Shown: positions 54,092 to 62,889 of the stretch, piece by piece | Layout: the number at the start of each line of letters is the position of its first letter | Position numbering within the stretch: position 1 is the first letter of the stretch | Assembly (NCBI GenBank): GCA_000688615.1 | Contig: JHVA01000001.1 | Coordinates: 1 to 64,000 of the forward strand | Origin: Acidobacteriaceae bacterium KBS 146 | GTDB lineage: Bacteria > Acidobacteriota > Terriglobia > Terriglobales > Acidobacteriaceae | DNA: 64,000 bases | Reading direction: 5' to 3' | Notes under the pieces: generated by a model | What the model was told of the DNA's origin: nothing | What the model saw: only the letters and a program-made list of their open reading frames with translations | Database searches by the model: none | Translations under genes and position numbers: made by a program

Positions 54092-55333
54092 TTATTGCCT
54101 GTGTTGGTTATGCCGGTACTTGGCCCATAGGAACCGGGCGAAGAGGTCGATATCGCCCGTAGTACTGCCTTCGGTGGCGGAGACGTCAGCGCCAACGGTG
54201 ACGGCGTGGCTGACGATATCGTTGTAGGCGTCCGGGCGGAACTCTGCCAGGAAGAGAAAACCGTTCTTTACCTTTGTAGTGGTCGCGGTATGCGCGGTGC
54301 TGCCGGAGGTTCCGTCGACGCGGCCCGCGTAGCTACCAGGCGCAAGCGTGATGATGTCGGTGAAGGTATTGGCGAGCCGCATCATCTCGTCGCGGGTGAC
54401 GGGATAGCTGCCGTCGAGATACGACATGTAGAGTCCTGCGACGTCCATGCGGGCGTGGGTCGAGTCTTCGCCGCCTTTGGCGGGCAGAGCGTAGGCCCAG
54501 TTGTAGGCGGGACGGCCCTGTCTGGTGGTGACGTTCTGGACGCCTTCGGTGAAGAACCAGGTGATGTTGTCGGCGACGATCTGGTGATAGCGGGTAGCGC
54601 GTGCAGCGTCATCGTGCAGCAGCGTGTGCGCAGTCGAGAGCATCTGGAAGCCGTAGTTGAACATCATCACCTGGTTCCAGGGGACGGGCGTGCCGCCCTT
54701 GTAGGGTGAGCCTGCGGCGAAGTACTGGTGGTTGTGGCGCGACAGGTCGAGAAGGCCGTTAAGGATATGGCGGTCGACGGCGAAGTCGGCCTGTTTGACG
54801 TAGGTCTTCGCACGATCGAGGTAGGTGGCGCCGAAGTGGTGTGGATCACCAGCGGGCACCGTCCTGTTCCAAAGCGCGCGCGTTTGCAGAATGGTGACGG
54901 CGCAGTTGCCGAGGTTTCCGATCATGTCACCCTGCTCGCCGCCGGTCGAGAGCGGATCTTTTGCGAGGGAGTTGGGCCAGGCGGGATCGACGCGGTTGGT
55001 CCAGATCGTGTGCTGGCCGATGGGAGCAGGGGCGAGATCGTTGCGTTCGACGAGTTGGGCGTCGCAGAAGCGCACCATCTGGTCGACGTAACGTGGATCA
55101 GGAGCGTCTTTGTTCATTTGGTAGAGGAGGCTGAGGGCACGCACCGCCTGTCCTGAGGTCCCGTAGGACCACGCGTTCTTCTCGTTCGAGGGAGCGGGCT
55201 GCATGGCGGAGATGCGGGAGAGAAGGGAGTCGGTCTCAGTCTTGGTGGCGGGACCGTTGACGCTCTCGACCTTCATCTGTGCGGGTGCGAAAGGAGTGAC
55301 GAAGAGGAGCATGAGGGTGGCGAGGCGGCGCAT
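54092..55333 (-). CDS. Secreted helical protein, possibly an (alpha/alpha)6-barrel enzyme
   Basis: A 413-residue exported protein from ATG 55333, giving a signal peptide (MRRLATLMLLFVTPFAPAQ). An upstream in-frame start at 55402 adds 23 residues of doubtful sequence. Most of the chain is helical with aromatic-rich turns (AWSYGTSGQAVRALSLLYQM, NGLLDLSRHNHQYFAAGSPY, PAYNWAYALPAKGGEDSTHA, MDVAGLYMSYLDGS), reminiscent of six-hairpin glycosidases or polysaccharide lyases. I do not recognise a precise family and see no GH76 DD motif. It stands alone. A carbohydrate-related role is only a guess. Confidence 0.65.
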   Translation of the reverse strand: MRRLATLMLLFVTPFAPAQMKVESVNGPATKTETDSLLSRISAMQPAPSNEKNAWSYGTSGQAVRALSLLYQMNKDAPDPRYVDQMVRFCDAQLVERNDLAPAPIGQHTIWTNRVDPAWPNSLAKDPLSTGGEQGDMIGNLGNCAVTILQTRALWNRTVPAGDPHHFGATYLDRAKTYVKQADFAVDRHILNGLLDLSRHNHQYFAAGSPYKGGTPVPWNQVMMFNYGFQMLSTAHTLLHDDAARATRYHQIVADNITWFFTEGVQNVTTRQGRPAYNWAYALPAKGGEDSTHARMDVAGLYMSYLDGSYPVTRDEMMRLANTFTDIITLAPGSYAGRVDGTSGSTAHTATTTKVKNGFLFLAEFRPDAYNDIVSHAVTVGADVSATEGSTTGDIDLFARFLWAKYRHNQHRQ

Positions 55334-55410
55334 GGCTTGCAATTTTACAAGTAAAAATAATGTTTTGTCTGAAGCGAAAAATATCATGAGACTTCCCGCC
55401 ATGGTCTACC

Positions 55411-55427
55411 AGCGGCTAAAGCCGCTT
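55411..55427. repeat. Small REP-like hairpin
   Basis: AGCGGCT-aa-AGCCGCT-T, a 7-bp palindrome of the GGCTAAAGCC type, in front of the larger element at 55481. A similar hairpin occurs at 59133-59152. Confidence 0.45.
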
Positions 55428-55480
55428 CTCTACTGACCGTTTCTGGCTCGATCTTTATTCGTACGTCAGGCAACAATTCG

Positions 55481-55628
55481 GGTGCCCCATCTTCGACGCG
55501 AAGCGGCTAAGGTGGGCAATCTTCGCGGCGGCGAAGATCCTTACTTCCTTTCGACCCTGAAGACAGATCGCGCTTTGCGCGATGGCCCACCTTAGCGACG
55601 ATACGGCCGTCGCGAAGATGGGGCACCC
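55481..55628. repeat. 148-base palindromic element with long inverted ends
   Basis: The left end (55481-55517) reads GGGTGCCCCATCTTCG then GGCTAAGGTGGGC. The right end (55585-55628) is its imperfect reverse complement, GCCCACCTTAGC then CGAAGATGGGGCACCC. Two further small hairpins lie inside (CTTCGC-ggcg-GCGAAG at 55521-55536; ATCGCGC-ttt-GCGCGAT at 55567-55583). No ORF is present. It looks like a REP/MITE-type non-coding mobile element. It ends 11 bases before the lysS stop codon and may act as a terminator. Confidence 0.7.
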
Positions 55629-55639
55629 GGTCTGTGGCT

Positions 55640-57598
<1,959 letters not shown>

Positions 57599-57691
57599 GA
57601 TGTTTCCTTTTGTATGGATAGTCGTTGTTCAGTATAGCGGCGCAGGGGAGTTCGATTGCGGAAGCTGGTCCGTGATGTAATGGTGATCGCT

Positions 57692-57928
57692 ATGGCAGAA
57701 GACGAGAAAAAAGGCGGGGCGCTGGGCGAGCTGGTCAAGGCGGAGTCGATGATTCAGCTGGCGATTGCGCTGCCTGCCGGATGTGTGATCGGCTGGCTGA
57801 TTGGAGCGTGGCTGGACCGGCACTTTCATCAGCACTGGATTGGGATCGTCGGGATCGTGATGGGAGCGGTCGGCGGATTTCTGCAGATCTTTATGACGGC
57901 TTCGCGGTACCTCAGGCGGGACAAGTAA
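57692..57928 (+). CDS. atpZ: AtpZ/AtpI-like F0 accessory membrane protein
   Basis: A 78-residue protein with two transmembrane helices separated by a short turn (ESMIQLAIALPAGCVIGWLI and HWIGIVGIVMGAVGGFLQIF), the AtpZ/AtpI pattern. ATG at 57692 is chosen; an in-frame TTG at 57656 would add 12 residues without support. It heads a cluster of ATP synthase F0 genes and is divergent from lysS. AtpZ proteins help c-ring assembly or magnesium supply. Confidence 0.8.
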   Translation: MAEDEKKGGALGELVKAESMIQLAIALPAGCVIGWLIGAWLDRHFHQHWIGIVGIVMGAVGGFLQIFMTASRYLRRDK

Positions 57929-57935
57929 GGGCGAT

Positions 57936-58355
57936 TTGGAGTCAATGAGAGCCTTAGAGACATTTTCGGACGAGGACTTCCGGCAGACGATGCTGCGCGC
58001 GCTTCGGCTGCTGGCAATCGTCTCCGCGGTTGGCATCGCGGTCTTGTGGTGGAAGCTGGGTTGGCAGTCGGCCGCGCTGCTGGCGGTCGGGGCGGTGATC
58101 TCCGCGTCAGGCCTGTGGGAGTGGATGCGGCTGATGTCGGTCGTCATGTCCCGGATGGATGAGGGCGGGACGGCGAAGCCGATGGCGATGGTTCTGCTCG
58201 GATTCTTTATCCGGTTGGGAGCCACGATTGTGCTTCTCTATGTTAGCCTTAAGGTACTGAACGGTTCAGTCTATGCGCTTGCGGCCGGACTCGCCCTTGG
58301 AGTGTTTGCACTCACGATAGAGGGTCTGAGGCTGGTGAAGGCGTGGACTGTCTGA
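57936..58355 (+). CDS. atpI: ATP synthase subunit I-like protein (AtpI)
   Basis: A 139-residue membrane protein with about four helices (AIVSAVGIAVLWWKLGWQSA, AALLAVGAVISASGLWEWM, MAMVLLGFFIRLGATIVLLY, VYALAAGLALGVFALTIEGL), like the ATP_synt_I family in front of F0 genes. A TTG at 57936 with AAGG five bases upstream and an ATG at 57945 are both possible starts. It sits 7 bases after atpZ and 33 bases before atpB, so it is part of the operon. It probably assists c-ring assembly. Confidence 0.75.
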   Translation: MESMRALETFSDEDFRQTMLRALRLLAIVSAVGIAVLWWKLGWQSAALLAVGAVISASGLWEWMRLMSVVMSRMDEGGTAKPMAMVLLGFFIRLGATIVLLYVSLKVLNGSVYALAAGLALGVFALTIEGLRLVKAWTV

Positions 58356-58388
58356 TAGATCCCAAACACGTTCAGCTTATTTTTCTAT

Positions 58389-59120
58389 ATGCCGACTCAG
58401 CTTTTATTGACACGATTTCTGAACGCCCACCTCGCTGCGCCCGTTACGGCGCTGCTTGAGGCGTTTCATGTGCATCCGAAGTATCCGCAGGCTCCCATTA
58501 CCGATGCGTTTGCGATGGAGCTGTTGGTCTTCGCGGTTCTTGTGGCTTACTTTCTGCTCGTCCGGGTAACGCTGAGCGTCGAGAAGCCGGCGGCTGCGCA
58601 ACACCTGGCCGAGATGACCCACGAGTTTGTCTCCGAGCAGGGCGAATCGGTCATCGGACATGGATCGGAGAGGTTCGTCAGCTACCTGACGGCGCTCCTG
58701 CTGTTCATCCTGCTGAGCAACCTGTTGGGTCTGATTCCCGGTCTGGCTTCGCCGACCGCCAACCCCGTGGTTCCGCTGGGATTTGCGCTGGTTACGTTCC
58801 TCTACTACCACTACCACGGCGTTCGGGCTAACGGTGGCGCTTACATCAAGCAGTTTCTCGGGCCGGTGTGGTGGTTGTATCCGCTGCTGTTCCCGATCGA
58901 GATCATCTCGCACTTTGCCCGCGTGCTTTCGCTCACGGTCCGTCTTTACGCCAACATGCTGGCGGGCGACCTGGTGACGCTGGCGTTCTTCTCGCTGGTG
59001 CCGGTTGGAATTCCTTTGATCTTCCTGGGGCTGCATCTTGGCGTAGCCGTGGTGCAGGCTTATGTGTTCTTCCTTCTGGCGGCGGTTTATCTGTCGCTGG
59101 CTGTGGCGCACGATCATTGA
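58389..59120 (+). CDS. atpB: F0F1 ATP synthase subunit a
   Basis: A 243-residue integral membrane protein. The essential stator arginine is present in SLTVRLYANMLAGDLVTLAF, the equivalent of Arg210 in E. coli. Other family segments are LLLFILLSNLLGLIPGLASP, TANPVVPLGFALVTFLYYHY and a final helix LGVAVVQAYVFFLLAAVYLS. It forms the proton half-channels beside the c-ring. ATG at 58389. It lies in the order atpZ-atpI-atpB-atpE. Confidence 0.95.
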   Translation: MPTQLLLTRFLNAHLAAPVTALLEAFHVHPKYPQAPITDAFAMELLVFAVLVAYFLLVRVTLSVEKPAAAQHLAEMTHEFVSEQGESVIGHGSERFVSYLTALLLFILLSNLLGLIPGLASPTANPVVPLGFALVTFLYYHYHGVRANGGAYIKQFLGPVWWLYPLLFPIEIISHFARVLSLTVRLYANMLAGDLVTLAFFSLVPVGIPLIFLGLHLGVAVVQAYVFFLLAAVYLSLAVAHDH

Positions 59121-59132
59121 TGCTTCGCATCA

Positions 59133-59190
59133 CTCAGGGCTGAAGCCCTGAGCTACCAATTTTTGCGGCGGAGGGACTCCCTCTCCGCCG
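59133..59190. repeat. Two REP-like hairpins between atpB and atpE
   Basis: CTCAGGGCT-ga-AGCCCTGAG (59133-59152) and CGGCGGAG...CTCCGCCG (59166-59190) form adjacent stem-loops in the 157-base gap. They may stabilise the upstream mRNA or set the higher expression of subunit c by processing. Confidence 0.6.
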
Positions 59191-59277
59191 TAGCTTCAAC
59201 GCCGCGAGCGTGAGGGTGCCAGCACGGTGAGCATCAACCACCCACTGGCGGCGTATCTGACGGGAGATGGAGTCGTA

Positions 59278-59589
59278 ATGAAGAAGCTTCAGTATCTGTT
59301 TATGTCGTTGGCCGCGATGCTGCTCGCAACGCCGGCTTTTGCACAGAGCGCGGGGAACTACTCGCCCGCTTCGCAGTGGGTTCCGCTGGCCGCCGGCCTG
59401 GGCATGGCCCTCGCAGCTGGTCTCTGCGGTCTGGGTCAGGGCAAGGCAACCGCCTCTGCCACCGAGGCTCTGGCACGCAACCCCGGCGCTCGCCCCGGAA
59501 TCTTCATCTTCCTGATTCTCGGTCTGGCCTTCATCGAGTCGCTGGCGCTGTTCACCTTCGTTATCATCTTCCTCAAGGTGCAGGCGTAA
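59278..59589 (+). CDS. atpE: F0F1 ATP synthase subunit c
   Basis: A 103-residue proteolipid. ATG at 59278 has GGAG five bases upstream. It begins with a cleavable-looking signal segment (LFMSLAAMLLATPAFAQS), which most subunit c proteins lack. Two helices follow: GLGMALAAGLCGLGQGKATA with Gln54, the polar loop EALARNPGARPG (standard RQP replaced by RNP), and FLILGLAFIESLALFTFVII with the ion-binding Glu87 followed by Ser88. Gln and Glu-Ser occur together in sodium-binding rings, but the following Thr is Leu here, so proton coupling remains likely. A strong terminator follows, so the b subunit and F1 genes must lie elsewhere. Confidence 0.93.
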   Translation: MKKLQYLFMSLAAMLLATPAFAQSAGNYSPASQWVPLAAGLGMALAAGLCGLGQGKATASATEALARNPGARPGIFIFLILGLAFIESLALFTFVIIFLKVQA

Positions 59590-59610
59590 GTTTCAGTCGA
59601 TTGGTTCAAG

Positions 59611-59640
59611 AGAAAGCCCTCGCTTCGGCGAGGGCTTTCT
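59611..59640 (+). terminator. Intrinsic terminator after atpE
   Basis: AGAAAGCCCTCGC (59611-59623) and GCGAGGGCTTTCT (59628-59640) form a perfect 13-bp stem with a TTCG tetraloop, followed by TGTCTTTT. It starts 22 bases after the atpE stop and ends the F0 operon. Confidence 0.93.
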
Positions 59641-59929
59641 TGTCTTTTGTGGGCCGCCACCCTGTACTCTTTTTAATAATTCTCCCCCGCACTCATGCAA
59701 GAGTAATTGATTAGGAATTTTGGGGAGTTGGCATATCTAGGAGTTCCAAGTGTCCAGAATCTGGACGGTTGTTTCAGGACCACGCTACAACTGCATTACC
59801 GAAATACCGCTGTCTACCCGCTTTGGTAGTTGAAGCACGGTGGAATCAGGATGGGTCCAATCTCCTGTATGCGGTGAAAGTAATGACGAATATGGCTTCG
59901 TTGGAAATCATGCAACGGTATAACAAGCC
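59641..59929. other. AT-rich non-coding stretch
   Basis: Lower GC than the surroundings. It contains a small palindrome GTCCAG-aat-CTGGAC near 59752-59766. The plus-strand ORF at 59769-60008 has no ribosome binding site and overlaps the better-supported zinc-ribbon gene, so I leave it out. It may be the edge of a small acquired segment. Confidence 0.4.
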
Positions 59930-60148
59930 CTACAGAGCCTTATCAGTGGGAGTGGGATCTTCCGTCACGAACTGGAACCCATCTGCCGGACCATACAGAC
60001 CAGAATGACCACATTTCCCGCATTTGATTGCTGTTGACGGCACGGTAAACCACTGAACTTGAGTAGGTCCGACAGGTTCGATTGTCTCAAGACTGATTGC
60101 TGTCTTGCATTTTGGGTTCTGGCAGATAACTCCGTAATGTTCGGTCAT
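59930..60148 (-). CDS. Small zinc-ribbon protein (72 aa)
   Basis: ATG at 60148 has AGGAG four bases upstream, an excellent ribosome binding site. The 72-residue product begins MTEHYGVICQNPKCKTAISL and has two cysteine pairs, CQNPKC and CGKC (in TAIKCGKCGHSGLYG), spaced as a zinc ribbon. The rest is hydrophilic. The DNA is AT-richer than neighbouring genes. No specific family is recognised; such ribbons bind nucleic acid or serve as structural knobs. It faces away from the 36-residue ORF at 60180. Confidence 0.6.
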   Translation of the reverse strand: MTEHYGVICQNPKCKTAISLETIEPVGPTQVQWFTVPSTAIKCGKCGHSGLYGPADGFQFVTEDPTPTDKAL

Positions 60149-60179
60149 TTCGCTCCTATAAAATTGCCTACATATTCGC

Positions 60180-60290
60180 ATGGCCGATGCGAAAGCAGCA
60201 GAAGACAAATTCGACACTGTATTGCGTCGAATGCTGGATATGAAGCCGATGACGGCTAACGAACTAAGTGCAAAACTAAGGCCGAAATAA
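60180..60290 (+). CDS. Tiny hypothetical protein (36 aa)
   Basis: An ORF of 36 codons, beginning MADAKAAEDKFDTVLRRMLD and ending KLRPK. It has an amphipathic, charged composition like many short conserved bacterial proteins with an FDxxLRxML core. No clear ribosome binding site is visible, so support is moderate. It lies 31 bases from the divergent zinc-ribbon gene, in the AT-rich stretch. Function unknown. Confidence 0.45.
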   Translation: MADAKAAEDKFDTVLRRMLDMKPMTANELSAKLRPK

Positions 60291-60334
60291 TGCCCTAACA
60301 CTCACCATGAGTCAAAGGTATAATTATTCTCTTT

Positions 60335-60388
60335 TTGTGCAAAGTCTTGAGTGAAAAGCTACTTAGGTTCGGACTTCGTGTTTTTGCG
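60335..60388. repeat. Dispersed repeat R2, copy 2
   Basis: Same orientation as 51757-51806, with TGCAAAGTCTTG, then GAAAAG, CTTAGGT and CGGACTTCGTG before a T-run. It differs at several positions, so the two are diverged family members rather than a recent duplication. Confidence 0.65.
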
Positions 60389-60539
60389 AGCCTGCGAGCC
60401 GGGATCGTTTCGCTTGTCCTCTGTCTTTAATTTTAGTCGCCGGGAGGGTTGGAATTGGCAGTCCGGATGTGGCTTGTTTTGTGTAGGGCAGGTGGGATCA
60501 GGGGTTGACAAGGGGACGGCTGCAGGGCGTCCGGCGCAG

Positions 60540-60608
60540 AACCGCAGATCCTTCGACTGCGCTCCCTGCGGTCGCTTGCTCAGGATGACACTTTTAGGTC
60601 GCGACTGA
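60540..60608. repeat. Dispersed repeat R1, full copy 1
   Basis: Reads AACCGCAGATCCTTCGACTG, CGCTCCCTGCGGTCGCTTGC, TCAGGATGACACTTTTAGGT and CGCGACTG. It contains internal complementary parts (CCGCAG / CTGCGG). It is a near-duplicate of the copy 160 bases downstream. Confidence 0.8.
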
Positions 60609-60700
60609 CTAAGTAGATGTTGGGATAGAGGTTCGAGCTTCGCTCGAAGGTCCACTCATGTCGCAGAGAGACTACGTCATCAAGGGGGCACCCGCTGCAA

Positions 60701-60769
60701 AACCGCAGATCCCTCGACTGCGCTCCCTGCGGTCACTTCGCTCAGGATGACACTTTTTTAGGTAGCGAC
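60701..60769. repeat. Dispersed repeat R1, full copy 2
   Basis: Reads AACCGCAGATCCCTCGACTG, CGCTCCCTGCGGTCACTTCG, CTCAGGATGACACTTTTTTA and GGTAGCGACTGG. About 90 percent identical by eye to copy 1 and in direct orientation. Confidence 0.8.
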
Positions 60770-60967
60770 TGGAGTAAAGTGTTTGTCCTGAAGCCTCTTT
60801 CGGTAAGAAAGTGCTGAAGGCGAAGCCCTATGGCATTTGTCGTACGTTTCTCTTTATCTCTAGGCCTATGACAACCGACCTCGTTTGGGGTCTGATGGTG
60901 ATCATTCATCATTCTCTCTCCAGCAAGGCCCTCTTCTGAGGCTGTTACTGAAAGGAAGGTTCTCCTA

Positions 60968-62254
60968 ATGTCTACCGGAACAGCTTCCGGCGCGCTGACG
61001 CGCCGCGGTTTTCTGCAATGGTCGCAATCAATGTTGGCGATGCTTGGCGTGGCCCCACTGGTGGGTTCTTCTGCGGAGGCGTTTGCTGCACCTTCGTCCG
61101 CTGCCGGTGCTGCATCTGCCGATTACTACGCCAAACTTGGCGTGACGAAGATGATCAATGCGGCAGGCACTTACACGATGTATACCGCCTCGGTGATGCC
61201 GCCGCAGGTGCAGCTTGCCGTCGCTCAGGCTGCGAAGCATCCCGTGCATCTGAGAGACCTGCAGGTGAAGTCGGGAGAGTACCTGGCTCAGAAGCTCCGC
61301 TGCGAGGGTGCAGTTGTGACGTGCGGAGCATCTTCTGCTCTCACCCTGGCGACAGCGGCCTGTATGACCGCTGCGAACAACGTGAAGCCAGAAGACATTC
61401 CGCAGAATGTGGGCTCGCTGAAGAACGAGGTCATCGTTCAAAAGGCGCATCGCTACGGCTACGATCACGCGATCTTTCTTTGCGGAGCGAAGATTGTCGA
61501 GGTCGAGACGCTGGAGGACTACAAGCGGGCCTTCAACGAAAAGACCATCATGACCAACTTCTTCAACGCCGCAGGCAAAGGTGAGATCGGGCACGAGCAG
61601 TGGCTTGAAGTGGCGCATCAGCACAACGTTCCCTGCCATATCGATGCCGCCGCAGACATGCCGCCTATCTCCAATCTGTGGAAGTACACAGGAATGGGAT
61701 TTGACCTGGTCTGTTTCTCCGGAGGGAAGGGAATTCGCGGTCCGCAGAACGCCGGTCTTCTGCTGGGTAAAAAGCGCCTGACCGATCTTGCGCACGAGAA
61801 CAATAATCCCAACGAGGGTGTAGGGCGCGGGATGAAGGTGGCGAAAGAGCAGATTGTAGGCATGGTTGCTGCAGTCGACTGGCTGCTTTCGCAGTCTGAC
61901 GAGGGAATGGAAAAAGAATTTACCCGCCGGGCGGACATCATCAGCCACATCGTCAAAGATGTGCCGACGATGAAGACCACGATCTTTACCCCTGAGGTCG
62001 CCAATCACGTTCCGCACCTCATTCTTACCTACGATCCTGCAGTAGTTGGAGTGACGCCGAAGGAAGTTCAGGAGCGGCTTCGCGCTTTGGATCCTTCCAT
62101 CGAGCTCAATCCCTCGACGGGAAGTCCACGCGCCAACAACGGCATGCCTTCATGCCCGAACGCGTTGGTGGTCGGCACCTGGATGCTGTTGCCCGGCGAG
62201 CCGGAGATCGTTGGCCGCCAGATCCGTGCTGTTCTCAAGAAGGGTAAAGCCTAG
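60968..62254 (+). CDS. Tat-exported SelA-like PLP-dependent enzyme
   Basis: A 428-residue protein. Residues 1-45 are a twin-arginine signal (TRRGFLQ, then a hydrophobic stretch and AEAFA). The rest is a fold-type I PLP enzyme of the SelA/DgaE-like group: KMINAAGTYTMYTASVMPPQ near the N-terminus, CGASSALTLATAACM (phosphate-binding turn), HIDAAADMPP with Asp226, and the Schiff-base lysine Lys254 in VCFSGGKGIRGPQNAGLLLG. Relatives include D-glucosaminate-6-phosphate ammonia-lyase and selenocysteine synthase. Twin-arginine export suits a cofactor enzyme that folds in the cytoplasm. It is followed by a RidA gene and a paralogue. The likely role is periplasmic deamination or elimination from an amino acid or amino sugar acid. 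ATG at 60968. Confidence 0.85.
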   Translation: MSTGTASGALTRRGFLQWSQSMLAMLGVAPLVGSSAEAFAAPSSAAGAASADYYAKLGVTKMINAAGTYTMYTASVMPPQVQLAVAQAAKHPVHLRDLQVKSGEYLAQKLRCEGAVVTCGASSALTLATAACMTAANNVKPEDIPQNVGSLKNEVIVQKAHRYGYDHAIFLCGAKIVEVETLEDYKRAFNEKTIMTNFFNAAGKGEIGHEQWLEVAHQHNVPCHIDAAADMPPISNLWKYTGMGFDLVCFSGGKGIRGPQNAGLLLGKKRLTDLAHENNNPNEGVGRGMKVAKEQIVGMVAAVDWLLSQSDEGMEKEFTRRADIISHIVKDVPTMKTTIFTPEVANHVPHLILTYDPAVVGVTPKEVQERLRALDPSIELNPSTGSPRANNGMPSCPNALVVGTWMLLPGEPEIVGRQIRAVLKKGKA

Positions 62255-62305
62255 AGGTTTCATACAATGGAGCCGGATCCAACTTACAAAAGGAGTGAGA
62301 TCAAA

Positions 62306-62791
62306 ATGGAGCAACAATCAAGAAGAGGCCTTCTCAAGAACGCAGCCAAGGCGGCAGTTGCAGTAACCGGAGGAGCGGTGGCTGTGAAGACCGCTTCTGC
62401 GCAGGTCACTGGAAAGCTTGAAAAGAAGTCGTATCCAGCGCAGCCTGCCACGCCTGCCAATGGCAAAGCCCCGTTGTTCTCGGGAGCAGTTTCCTACGGA
62501 AGCATGCTGTTCCTCGCGGGTGTTGGCGCTCACTTTCCCGGCACGATCGAGCAGCACACGCAGCACGTTCTCGACGAGTTGGAGAAGAAGCTGATCAGCG
62601 CAGGATCTTCCATGGAGAAGGTGCTCAAGGTCAATGTCTACCTCAACGACCTCAAGGACTACGACGCTATGAACAAGGTCTACGCCACAGCCAAGTGGGG
62701 AAGCATACCTCCGGTCAGGACCACGGTGTCTCCGACTGCTGGCATTCCCGGAAACTCCCTGGTTGAGATCGATCTGATCGCTTACATCTAG
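62306..62791 (+). CDS. Tat-exported RidA-family enamine/imine deaminase
   Basis: A 161-residue protein with a twin-arginine signal (QQSRRGLLKNAAKAAVAVTG, cleaved near ASAQ) and a complete RidA domain. The catalytic Arg138 is in PPVRTTVSPTAGIPGNS and Glu154 in LVEIDLIAYI, equivalent to Arg105 and Glu120 of E. coli RidA. ATG at 62306 follows AAAGGAG. RidA hydrolyses reactive 2-aminoacrylate-type enamines or imines released by PLP enzymes. Lying between two Tat-exported PLP enzymes, it would do so in the periplasm, which is unusual, since RidA is normally cytoplasmic or mitochondrial. Confidence 0.88.
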   Translation: MEQQSRRGLLKNAAKAAVAVTGGAVAVKTASAQVTGKLEKKSYPAQPATPANGKAPLFSGAVSYGSMLFLAGVGAHFPGTIEQHTQHVLDELEKKLISAGSSMEKVLKVNVYLNDLKDYDAMNKVYATAKWGSIPPVRTTVSPTAGIPGNSLVEIDLIAYI

Positions 62792-62889
62792 CATTTCGTG
62801 TGGGTGGCAAGGAGCGTATGGTTTGCGCTCCTTGTCACCGCCTTCATTCCCCAAAAATCAAAACAACAATTAAGGTTCAGGAGGCAGCA

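Larger units (their letters stand above)
60291..60967. other. Repeat-rich non-coding region before the PLP/RidA cluster
   Basis: About 680 bases holding repeat R2 copy 2 and two R1 copies (listed separately), with no credible gene. The last 150 bases, which lack repeats, presumably contain the promoter of the downstream cluster. Confidence 0.55.

Noticed and set aside
54092..55333. Assignment of the secreted orphan to GH76 (endo-alpha-1,6-mannanase)
   Set aside because: Tempting given the mannosidases, but the catalytic DD motif and the usual flanking pattern are absent.
59769..60008. 79-codon plus-strand ORF after atpE
   Set aside because: No ribosome binding site, and it overlaps the better-supported zinc-ribbon gene.
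60351..60608. 85-codon plus-strand ORF across repeats
   Set aside because: It consists largely of repeat R2 and R1 sequence and has no start signal.
60968..62254. Selenocysteine synthase (SelA) as the function
   Set aside because: The fold is shared, but a Tat export signal, a RidA neighbour and the absence of selB or tRNA-Sec nearby argue against selenocysteine synthesis.
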